From the NCBI GenBank assembly GCA_050251635.1, contig JBFWML010000047.1:1-17008 (forward strand): 17,008 bases of DNA, in the 5' to 3' direction. The position numbers and the translations under genes are program-made. Source of the DNA: JBFWML01 sp050251635. Its GTDB lineage: Bacteria; Campylobacterota; Campylobacteria; Campylobacterales; SZUA-545. A model generated the notes under the pieces. It did not search any database. It had not been told where the DNA came from and was given only the letters and a program-made list of their open reading frames with translations. Shown piece after piece: positions 6,401-12,513 of the stretch; the stretch's first letter is position 1, and each line of letters begins with the position of its first letter.

Positions 6401-7189
6401 TCAAGGCTCCTTGTAAAAGCCGTAGCAGGCGTAACCCACCACTTGGCTGTCATCTCCCGTCACATCCCCCGAAGTGCGGTAATCCAACACCTTTGATGTC
6501 AGTTGATGCCTTAAAGCATAGCCGATCGCCGCTTCAATCCCCGTTTTGCCGCACGCTTCACACCGGCCCAAACCCGCCGCATCCAGCGCCAAAACGCCCC
6601 GGTGACAGTCGTTATCAAGGGTGCGGGCCTCCTCTTGCGGATAGTAATGGCTCAAATCGCTGCTAAAAACCGCCACCGTCCGATCATCCAGAAATTCATC
6701 CAGCAACCGCTCCAGCAGCTTGGGCGCGCAGAGGCCGTAGGTGACGGGAATCAACGTAAAAGCGCCCAGCACCCGCTGCAAAAAAGGCAGCTGCACCTCC
6801 AAGGAGTGCTCCTGGGCATGGGGCTGGGGATGCACCGCAAAACCCGCCGGCGCCTTTTGCAAAAAATGGCCGATCGCATCTTGATCGATCGTAATGCGCC
6901 CAAGGGGCGTTTGCCACGCCTGAGCATTGGAAAAGGCCGCCCCCTCAAACCCCACCCGGTGACTCGGCCCGATCAGCAGCACCCGCCCATAGCCGCTGCC
7001 GCGAAGCTGGGCATATCCAAACGCGGCGCACTGGCCCGAATAAACATAACCCGCATGGGGCTCGATCAAAATCTTCGGCACAACAGCAGACGAAGGGACG
7101 GCGTTTAAAAACCCGTCAACCATCCGGCCAAGCACCTTCGGATCGTCAGGATAAAACAGACCGGCAACGGCTGCGGGGCGGACACTCAT
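6401..7189 (-). CDS. amrB: Memo-family protein (AmmeMemoRadiSam system protein B)
   Basis: This 262-residue cytosolic protein of the Memo family has a fold related to LigB-type extradiol dioxygenases. Candidate metal ligands are His45 (PHAGY), His77 (GPSH), His181 (SSDLSHY) and Cys213 (EACGKTGI), matching the three His and one Cys known for human MEMO1. EHSLEVQLPFL at 127-137 is also conserved. Start is ATG at 7189 with a perfect AGGAGG five bases upstream. A possible minus-strand -10 (TATACT, 7248-7243) lies inside the start of the divergent nitroreductase gene. It is followed directly by the AMMECR1 gene. The radical SAM member of the set is absent from the window. Confidence 0.92.
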   Translation of the reverse strand: MSVRPAAVAGLFYPDDPKVLGRMVDGFLNAVPSSAVVPKILIEPHAGYVYSGQCAAFGYAQLRGSGYGRVLLIGPSHRVGFEGAAFSNAQAWQTPLGRITIDQDAIGHFLQKAPAGFAVHPQPHAQEHSLEVQLPFLQRVLGAFTLIPVTYGLCAPKLLERLLDEFLDDRTVAVFSSDLSHYYPQEEARTLDNDCHRGVLALDAAGLGRCEACGKTGIEAAIGYALRHQLTSKVLDYRTSGDVTGDDSQVVGYACYGFYKEP

Positions 7190-7203
7190 AACACCCTCCT
7201 TTG

Positions 7204-7211
7204 GCTACAAT
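7204..7211 (+). promoter_or_regulatory. -10 promoter element of the nitroreductase-family gene
   Basis: GC-TACAAT ends 22 bases before the ATG at 7234 and resembles the other GC-TAnAAT boxes of the window. The predicted transcript would start around 7218, just before the AAGGAG ribosome binding site. It lies only 15 bases from the divergent Memo start codon, so the two transcription units share this short region. Confidence 0.45.
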
Positions 7212-7233
7212 GACCCCGCTAAGGAGTCGAGCA

Positions 7234-7743
7234 ATGAGACAGAGTATAGCCCCCCTTTCGCCCTTTTTCAAGGGCCGTTTTTCGCCCTGGGTCTTTGACG
7301 ATCCCTCCGTAAGCGCCGAAGATGTTGAGGCCATCTTGGAGGCGGCCTCCACCGCGCCGTCGTGCTTTAACGAACAGCCCTGGCGCTTCGTTCTGGCCGA
7401 GAAAGAGGCGTTTTTTGCCCTTTTGACGCCGGGAAATTTAGAGTGGTGCCGCTCTCTGGAAACCTTTGTGCTGCTCTGCGCCGCGCCCGCCTTCGAGCGC
7501 AACGGCAAGCCCAACGCATGGGCCCGTTTTGACTGCGGAACCGCGTGGGGATATATGACCTACGAAGCCTTTGAGCGGGGAATTTATCTGCACGCCATGG
7601 CCGGATTTGACACACGGGCGGCGGTTGAGCGCTTTGGATTGCAGGGGCTTGACCCCATCGCGGTCATCGCCTTCGGCAAAAAACCGCAACCGGCGGATTT
7701 TACGCCCCGCAAGCCGCTCCGCTCGCTTCTGTTGCGGCGCTAG
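7234..7743 (+). CDS. Nitroreductase-family flavoprotein
   Basis: This 169-residue protein shows the nitroreductase fold pattern: APSCFNEQPWRFV (41-53), the usual FMN phosphate/ribityl contact region after the first helix; a central FDCGTAWGYMTYEAFERGIYLHAMAGFD segment, the dimer-interface helix; and DPIAVIAFGK near the C-terminus. Members use FMN and NAD(P)H to reduce nitro groups, quinones or other acceptors, and the natural substrate here is unknown. It is shorter than most relatives (about 180-220). The frame is open from 7201, but ATG at 7234 has AAGGAG seven bases upstream and a -10 box before it. A separate promoter overlaps its stop codon, so the next gene need not be co-transcribed. 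Confidence 0.8.
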   Translation: MRQSIAPLSPFFKGRFSPWVFDDPSVSAEDVEAILEAASTAPSCFNEQPWRFVLAEKEAFFALLTPGNLEWCRSLETFVLLCAAPAFERNGKPNAWARFDCGTAWGYMTYEAFERGIYLHAMAGFDTRAAVERFGLQGLDPIAVIAFGKKPQPADFTPRKPLRSLLLRR

Positions 7744-7748
7744 CAACT

Positions 7749-7757
7749 TGCTATAAT
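7749..7757 (+). promoter_or_regulatory. Extended -10 promoter of the globin-psd-dnaJ-like operon
   Basis: TGC-TATAAT is a perfect extended -10, six bases after the nitroreductase stop. No -35 match is present at the right spacing. Predicted transcription starts near 7764, giving a leader of about 26 bases. Confidence 0.65.
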
Positions 7758-7789
7758 CGCACTCAAATTTAACCAGACAGGTCAAAACC

Positions 7790-8716
7790 ATGCCCCAAGA
7801 GATTCAAAAACTCAAGCAACACTACGAATTCACCGAAGCCGACGTTGCCAACCTGCGCAAAGTCGGCGAAGCGCTCCTGACCGAAGCAGACGCTTTTGTA
7901 GAGGCCTTTTACAGCCGGATCGCCCACTATCCCGAAGCGCAGCTTCATCTTCAAGAGCCCGCCCGCCTTGCGCACTACAAACAGCAAATCCGGCAGTGGT
8001 ATGAAGAGCTTTTCACAAGCGCCTACGATGCCACCTATTTCGCCCATCTGCAGCATATCGGCGAAACCCATGTGCGCATCGGGCTTCCGACCCACCACGT
8101 CAACGCCGCCATCAACTTCGTGCGCCGTTTTATCAACAGCCAGATCCAAAAGCATTTCCTCTCCGAATCCGCGCCCATCGACCTGATCGGCTCGTGCGGC
8201 AAGATGCTGGATATGAATCTGGACGTTTTAACCAGCGCCTACCACGAAGAGCAGATGATCCCCTATTCGACCCTTTCAAAGTTCAAACTCCGGCTGATTA
8301 CGCTGGCCAAAAAAGTCTCCGATCTGGCCGATCTGGTGCTGGTTTTGGCCCTGATGCTTGTCGGGCCGTTTGTGGTGGGGCTTTTTGCCTACGATGTTTA
8401 CCTGCTGGTTACCGGCGCGGTCAAAATGGAAGAAGGCATCCTGATGGTGCTGGGCAGCCTGCTGATTTTATGGGCGGTGAGCGAGCTGATGGAAGAAGAG
8501 GTGCGGCATTTGCGGGGCGAAGGTTTTGCGATCGCCGCCTTCTTAAGCCTTGCCATGGCCGCCATGATCCGCAAGATTTTGATCACCTCGCTTTCGGGCG
8601 ACAAGGTTGTTGAGCTTCTAAGCTACGGCGGTTTGGTGCTGGCGCTGGGGCTGGTGTACTGGCTGATTGTCAAAAACGATATTCGCATCGGCGGAAGAAA
8701 GGCAAATAAATCTTGA
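7790..8716 (+). CDS. Protoglobin-domain sensor fused to a PsiE-like four-helix membrane domain
   Basis: This 308-residue protein has two parts. Residues 1-155 resemble the protoglobin domain of globin-coupled sensors, with VEAFYSRI near 37-44 and HVRIGLPTHHVNAA at 94-107; His94 fits the heme-ligating proximal His. Residues 180-295 hold four hydrophobic helices (about 180-205, 214-232, 245-264, 276-294) separated by SELMEEEVRH and ending in MIRKILI, as in the PsiE (phosphate-starvation-inducible) family. Expected arrangement: cytosolic heme/gas sensor on an inner-membrane module; the output is unknown. ATG at 7790 has only a weak CAGG upstream. Its stop overlaps the psd start (TTGA), so it leads an operon with psd and a J-domain gene. 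Both domain calls are by pattern; the PsiE part is less certain. Confidence 0.78.
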   Translation: MPQEIQKLKQHYEFTEADVANLRKVGEALLTEADAFVEAFYSRIAHYPEAQLHLQEPARLAHYKQQIRQWYEELFTSAYDATYFAHLQHIGETHVRIGLPTHHVNAAINFVRRFINSQIQKHFLSESAPIDLIGSCGKMLDMNLDVLTSAYHEEQMIPYSTLSKFKLRLITLAKKVSDLADLVLVLALMLVGPFVVGLFAYDVYLLVTGAVKMEEGILMVLGSLLILWAVSELMEEEVRHLRGEGFAIAAFLSLAMAAMIRKILITSLSGDKVVELLSYGGLVLALGLVYWLIVKNDIRIGGRKANKS

Positions 8717-9531
8717 ATAGTAAACATATCACCAATGGAATTTCAAGGGCGTTCGGACGCTTTGCGGCCAAGGCGCACGCCCCCGCCCTTCAAGGCGCGA
8801 TCAACCGCGCCTACGTACGGCTGATGAAGCTTGATATGGGCGAGTTCGAAGCGCCCGAAAGCTACCCCACCCTCACCGCGCTCTTTACCCGCGCGCTCAA
8901 AACCCCGCGCCCCCTTGCGGGCGATCAAAACACCCTGCTGGCCCCCTGCGACGCGCTGGCAACCCAGTGCGGCAAGGTTGAAGAGGGGGTGCTTTTTCAG
9001 ATTAAGGGCATGGCCTACAAACTGGCCGATCTGCTGCCGCACCTGCCTCAAAGCGAGCTGGCCCCGCTGACAAACGGCGACTACGTCAATCTCTATCTTT
9101 CCCCCAGAGATTACCACCGCTACCACACGCCCACGGCGCTGACGCTGACGCGGCTGACCCACATTCCCGGACGGCTCTGGCCCGTGAACATTCCGTTTTT
9201 AAAGAAGAAAGCCAATCTGTTTGTGGAGAACGAACGGGTGGTCTTGGAGGGTACCGACCTCAAGGGGCGGACGTGGATGCTGATTTTTGTGGGGGCGCTC
9301 AATGTCGGCAAGATGCGTTTTGTGCATCTTGCGGGTTTTGAAAGCAACGTCAAGGCCGATGCGCCCACCAGTTATCCGCTGAACGTTCGGGTCGATCGCG
9401 GCGATCTGCTCGGCTGGTTTGAGATGGGTTCGACGGTGGTGCTCATCACCCCCGAAGGCGCGGCGCAATTTGAGCTGCAAGAGGGCGATCGGTCGGTCTA
9501 TGGCGGAAAAATCGGATGGCTGAAGCCCTAA
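8713..9531 (+). CDS. psd: Phosphatidylserine decarboxylase proenzyme
   Basis: This 272-residue protein makes phosphatidylethanolamine from phosphatidylserine at the inner membrane. The proenzyme cuts itself between Gly239 and Ser240 in the FEMGST motif (usually LGST; here Met replaces Leu), and Ser240 becomes the pyruvoyl group. Asp80 (PCDALA) and His138 in SPRDYHRYH (131-138) correspond to the Asp-His of the self-cleavage triad. The length matches the bacterial type I family. Start is TTG at 8713, overlapping the stop of the globin-PsiE gene by four bases, with AAAGG about ten bases upstream. The end overlaps the J-domain gene by 16 bases. Translational coupling to the sensor gene is likely. 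Confidence 0.94.
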   Translation: MNSKHITNGISRAFGRFAAKAHAPALQGAINRAYVRLMKLDMGEFEAPESYPTLTALFTRALKTPRPLAGDQNTLLAPCDALATQCGKVEEGVLFQIKGMAYKLADLLPHLPQSELAPLTNGDYVNLYLSPRDYHRYHTPTALTLTRLTHIPGRLWPVNIPFLKKKANLFVENERVVLEGTDLKGRTWMLIFVGALNVGKMRFVHLAGFESNVKADAPTSYPLNVRVDRGDLLGWFEMGSTVVLITPEGAAQFELQEGDRSVYGGKIGWLKP

Positions 9532-9836
9532 GCGCCCAAGCGGTTTTGGCCGCGCGGGACGAGCTGGGGCTGGGCAGCGACGCCACGCTGGCGGAGATTA
9601 AAAACAGCTATCTGCGGCTGGCCAAAAAATGGCATCCCGATCGCAACCCCCGCGAAAAAGAGGCCGAGTGCAAAGCCCGGATGCAAACCATCAACGAAGC
9701 CTACGAACTGATCTTGCGCTACTGCGAAAACTACCGCTTCAGCTTTGAAGCGCAAACCGTCGAGCGCAACGCCGATTTCGGGCGCTGGTGGGCGTCGCGT
9801 TTCGGCGCGCCCGGCACGGCTACAAAAACTCCTTAA
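9516..9836 (+). CDS. Small J-domain (DnaJ-like) protein
   Basis: This 106-residue protein is a J domain (about 13-71) with the HPD motif at 40-42 in WHPDRNPREKE and the usual helix IKNSYLRLAKKW before it. It would stimulate the ATPase of a DnaK-type Hsp70. It lacks the Gly/Phe, zinc-finger and substrate domains of DnaJ, so it is a dedicated co-chaperone of unknown client. The last 35 residues, with DFGRWWASRFG (88-98), are outside the J domain. ATG at 9516 lies inside the end of psd (16-base overlap). The 3' end overlaps recJ on the other strand by 17 bases. It may help fold a product of its own operon, but that is only inference from position. Confidence 0.85.
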   Translation: MAEALSAQAVLAARDELGLGSDATLAEIKNSYLRLAKKWHPDRNPREKEAECKARMQTINEAYELILRYCENYRFSFEAQTVERNADFGRWWASRFGAPGTATKTP

Positions 9837-11397
9837 CCGTCATCTGCAACCGGCTGCTGCCGTTAAACTCGTTGAGTGAAAGCGTGTAGTAAAAGCTGGC
9901 CGCATCCCCCGGCACAAAAGTCCGATCGGTAAAAAAAGCCACCGCTTCGGCAGCGGATGCGTGCATCTCTTCGGCAATAGACAGACGTAAATGCTCACCC
10001 GATCGGCCCATGGCGCGCACACTCCTCACCCGAAGGTCGCGCGCCGCAAAAAGCGGTTCGAGGTTGCCTTCGCCAAAGGGTTCGTAGCGTTTAATAAGCG
10101 ACCAAAGTTCCGGGCCGATCAATCTTAAGGGCAGTTCCCCCGCCAACGCTTCGTTGCGCTCAAGCAGTTCGCCGGGCACGGTGGCGGCAATCTGTAAAAA
10201 CGCGCTTTTAAAGGGCTCGATACGATCGGCCTCAAGGCGGATGCCCGCCGCCTTTTTGTGGCCGCCAAAACCCTCCAGATGCGCCTCGCAATGGGCAATC
10301 AACGCAAACAGATCCGCCTCTCCCGCCGTGCGGGCGCTGCCCTTGGCGCCGTTTTCGTCATGGGCGATCACCACGGCGGGTTTTTTGTATCGTTGCGCCA
10401 GCCGCGCCGCGACAATGCCGATCACCCCTTCGTGCCACCCCTTGCCGTGGGCAACTACGGCGGCCTGAGCCCCGTCGGCCTGATCCTGCGCCTTGGCGAG
10501 CAATTTAGCCTCAATCTCCTTGCGCGCCCGGTTGAGCCGATCGAGTTCGCCAAGCTTATCCAGCGCCGCCTCAAGGGTCTGGGCCGTAAGGAACTCGAAG
10601 GCGCTTTGGGCATGGTCCATCCGCCCGGCAGCATTCAGGCGCGGGACAATCTGGTAACCCACATCTTCATAGGTAAACTGCGTTTTGTTTAAAAAGCTGC
10701 GCAAAGCCAGCACGCAGGGCCGCCTGGAGCGGTTTAGACGCCCCAGCCCCGCGCGGGCCAGGGCGCGGTTCATCCCCCGCAAAGCCACCGCATCCCCCAA
10801 GACCGCCAGCAGCAAAATATCCAGCTGCGCGCCCACATCCCAATCGCCGTCAAAACGCTCCTTAAGCGCCGCGCCCAGATACCAGGCCACCGCCGCGCCG
10901 CAGGGCTCCTTGAAGGGAAAGGGGCAGTCGGGCCGCTTGGGATTGACAATGGCGTAAGCATCGGGCAGATCGGGGGGGCAAAGGTGGTGATCGGTAATGA
11001 TGAGCGTCAGCCCCTTTTGCCGCGCCCTCAAGGCCGCCTTGTGGGCCGAGATGCCGTTATCCACCGTCACCACAAGACCCGATTCGATACGGTCCACGAC
11101 GGCGGGGGAAAGCCCGTAGCCGTCCTTGAAGCGATCGGGAATCACCACGTCGTGCCGTCCGCCGCAGCGCAGGAGCGATTCGGACAGGAGCGCCGAAGCG
11201 CAAACGCCGTCAGCGTCATAATCGCCGACGATCGTAATGCGCTCGCCCGACCGGATCGCTTCGGCAATCCGATCGGCGGCTTTGTCCATATCCGCAAATA
11301 ACGAAGGTTGGGGCAGTTCGGAGAGCTTGTCGCCCCCCTCGCCCCCGAGCCGATCGCGCAGGAGCGCCTCGAGGGTTGAGAGATCGGAAATTTTCAT
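9820..11397 (-). CDS. recJ: Single-stranded-DNA-specific 5'-3' exonuclease RecJ
   Basis: This 525-residue RecJ of the DHH phosphoesterase superfamily acts in recombination and mismatch repair in the cytosol. Motifs are GDYDADGVCASALL (58-71, metal-binding DxD), TDHHLCP (135-141, DHH) and DNGISAHK. The DHHA1 part has HGKGWHEGVIGIVAARLAQR, GSARTAG and GFGGHKKAAG, followed by a C-terminal OB-like region. Motif IV reads LGDAVALRGMNR, slightly unlike the usual ADVxPL form. ATG at 11397 has no ribosome binding site, and a TAGAAT -10 box ends just six bases before it, so the transcript may begin at the ATG itself (leaderless). Convergent overlap of 17 bases with the J-domain gene; divergent from the DUF134 gene. 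Confidence 0.95.
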   Translation of the reverse strand: MKISDLSTLEALLRDRLGGEGGDKLSELPQPSLFADMDKAADRIAEAIRSGERITIVGDYDADGVCASALLSESLLRCGGRHDVVIPDRFKDGYGLSPAVVDRIESGLVVTVDNGISAHKAALRARQKGLTLIITDHHLCPPDLPDAYAIVNPKRPDCPFPFKEPCGAAVAWYLGAALKERFDGDWDVGAQLDILLLAVLGDAVALRGMNRALARAGLGRLNRSRRPCVLALRSFLNKTQFTYEDVGYQIVPRLNAAGRMDHAQSAFEFLTAQTLEAALDKLGELDRLNRARKEIEAKLLAKAQDQADGAQAAVVAHGKGWHEGVIGIVAARLAQRYKKPAVVIAHDENGAKGSARTAGEADLFALIAHCEAHLEGFGGHKKAAGIRLEADRIEPFKSAFLQIAATVPGELLERNEALAGELPLRLIGPELWSLIKRYEPFGEGNLEPLFAARDLRVRSVRAMGRSGEHLRLSIAEEMHASAAEAVAFFTDRTFVPGDAASFYYTLSLNEFNGSSRLQMTVKEFL

Positions 11398-11403
11398 AGG
11401 GGG

Positions 11404-11412
11404 ATTCTAGCG
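11404..11412 (-). promoter_or_regulatory. -10 promoter element of recJ
   Basis: On the minus strand CGC-TAGAAT ends six bases before the recJ ATG, placing the predicted first transcribed base at the A of ATG. It is half of a perfect inverted repeat (arms 11403-11409 and 11424-11430) whose other half is the opposing -10 box. Confidence 0.5.
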
Positions 11413-11423
11413 GAAAGTTACGG

Positions 11424-11429
11424 TAGAAT
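11424..11429 (+). promoter_or_regulatory. -10 promoter element of the DUF134 regulator gene
   Basis: TAGAAT on the plus strand points toward the DUF134 gene; predicted start near 11436, leader about 57 bases. The position of its -35 (about 11401-11406) falls on the recJ -10 box, and no -35 consensus is seen. Confidence 0.45.
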
Positions 11430-11442
11430 CGTTTTGAACAAA

Positions 11443-11471
11443 TGACCGTTTTTGACCGTTATTAATGGTCA
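11443..11471 (+). promoter_or_regulatory. Three-site TGACC operator candidate in the DUF134 gene leader
   Basis: TGACCGTT occurs at 11443-11450 and again at 11453-11460, a direct repeat at 10-base (one helical turn) spacing. An inverted GGTCA at 11467-11471 pairs with TGACC at 11453-11457 across nine bases. The array lies just downstream of the predicted transcription start, where a bound repressor would block elongation or initiation. The DUF134 helix-turn-helix protein encoded next is the natural candidate binder. Confidence 0.5.
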
Positions 11472-11492
11472 TATGGGCAAAAAGGGAAGTTC

Positions 11493-12119
11493 ATGCGGGG
11501 ACGCAAAAAAATCGAACGAAGCCTCAATTTCAGGCCGCTTTGCCGCCGGTACGGGCCGCTGGACAAAACCGCAACCGATTCGTTGCAACTGCGCCACGAC
11601 GAGCTTGAAGCGCTTAGGCTGGCAGACTTCGAGGGGCTCTACCATGAGGCGTGCGCCGATCGGATCGGCACCTCCCGAACCACTTTTTCGCGTATTCTCA
11701 AAAGCGCGCGCTACAAGATCGCGCAGATGCTCCTCTTTGGCCGCGCGCTCGAAATCGAAGCAACCGATCGTCCCTTTTTGGTCGCCTACCCTTCCGCCGA
11801 TCGGGTGCATATTGCCGAAAATCCGATTCTTGCGCCCTACTATGTGGTGGCCGAGATCGAAGGCGGCCGCGTTAAGAGCCTGAAGTTCTTGGACAACCCC
11901 ATCACCGTGCGGCTCAAGGCCGAAAATATCACCCTCCCCCAGGGTCACGACGGCAAGGGCTTAGAGGCCGGACGTGTTATTCCCCAGCTGCTAGAGGGGG
12001 TGAGCGTAGCGGTATTTAGACAGATTAGCGACGGTTTGCGGCGCAACCTCGAAGGCTTGGGCATCGGCGTAACGCTCACCCCCCACGAAACGCTCGATCC
12101 GGCTATTGCCTCCCTGTAA
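11493..12119 (+). CDS. DUF134 helix-turn-helix protein fused to a NifX-like (FeMo-cofactor-binding type) domain
   Basis: Of its 208 residues, 1-90 match DUF134: RGRKKIER start, LRHDELEALRLADFEGL (33-49), and a sigma-like helix-turn-helix in ADRIGTSRTTFSRILKSAR (55-73), then a small-loop LLFGRALEI. Residues 93-205 look like the dinitrogenase iron-molybdenum cofactor biosynthesis (NifX/NafY) fold: FLVAYPSADRVHIAENP, YYVVAEIEGGRV, then a LLEGVSVAVFRQISDGLRRNLEGLGIGV segment. Expected role: cytosolic DNA-binding regulator with a small-molecule or metal-cluster sensing domain; the target is unknown. ATG at 11493 has an AAGGGA six bases upstream. The last 17 bases overlap the response regulator gene on the other strand. 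The DUF134 call is strong, the NifX-like call moderate. Confidence 0.85.
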   Translation: MRGRKKIERSLNFRPLCRRYGPLDKTATDSLQLRHDELEALRLADFEGLYHEACADRIGTSRTTFSRILKSARYKIAQMLLFGRALEIEATDRPFLVAYPSADRVHIAENPILAPYYVVAEIEGGRVKSLKFLDNPITVRLKAENITLPQGHDGKGLEAGRVIPQLLEGVSVAVFRQISDGLRRNLEGLGIGVTLTPHETLDPAIASL

Positions 12120-12513
12120 TCGCCCGGGCCGCCGTAAAGAGCGCGGTATTAAACTGGCTGGAGATGACCGGCTTGAGGATAAAGCCGTCAACGGCCACCC
12201 TAAGCCCTTCGTTAACCAGCTGACCTTCGTTGGAAGCGGAGATGATAATCACGTGCTGATCGGGCTTGATCTGTTTGATGCGGTTACACATCTGCACCCC
12301 GTTCATCACGGGCATCATCACATCGGAGATAACCAGATCAAAACCGCGCTCCCCAAAACGGGCCAGCCCCTCTTCGCCGTTGGCGGCAAAAACCACCTCC
12401 TTAAAAAGCGCGGTAAAGATATGACCCATCTGTTCGCGAATCTCCTCCACATCCTCCACATACAGCAGCGTCAGCTCCTGCGTTAGCAGCCGAAGCTGCT
12501 CAAAGCCGATCAC
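12103..12513 (-). CDS. Single-domain response regulator (receiver only)
   Basis: The 136-residue protein is just a CheY-like receiver domain. Acidic pocket Glu20-Asp21 (LYVEDVEE), phospho-acceptor Asp64 (LVISDVMMP), switch Ser92 (IIISASNE) and Lys114 (ILKPV) are all in place. It has no DNA-binding or enzymatic output domain, so it must act through protein contacts or as a phosphorelay step. Start is GTG at 12513, overlapping the histidine kinase stop as GTGA, so it is the kinase's direct partner and is co-translated with it. The 3' end overlaps the DUF134 gene by 17 bases, tail to tail. Confidence 0.92.
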   Translation of the reverse strand: MIGFEQLRLLTQELTLLYVEDVEEIREQMGHIFTALFKEVVFAANGEEGLARFGERGFDLVISDVMMPVMNGVQMCNRIKQIKPDQHVIIISASNEGQLVNEGLRVAVDGFILKPVISSQFNTALFTAARAITGRQ

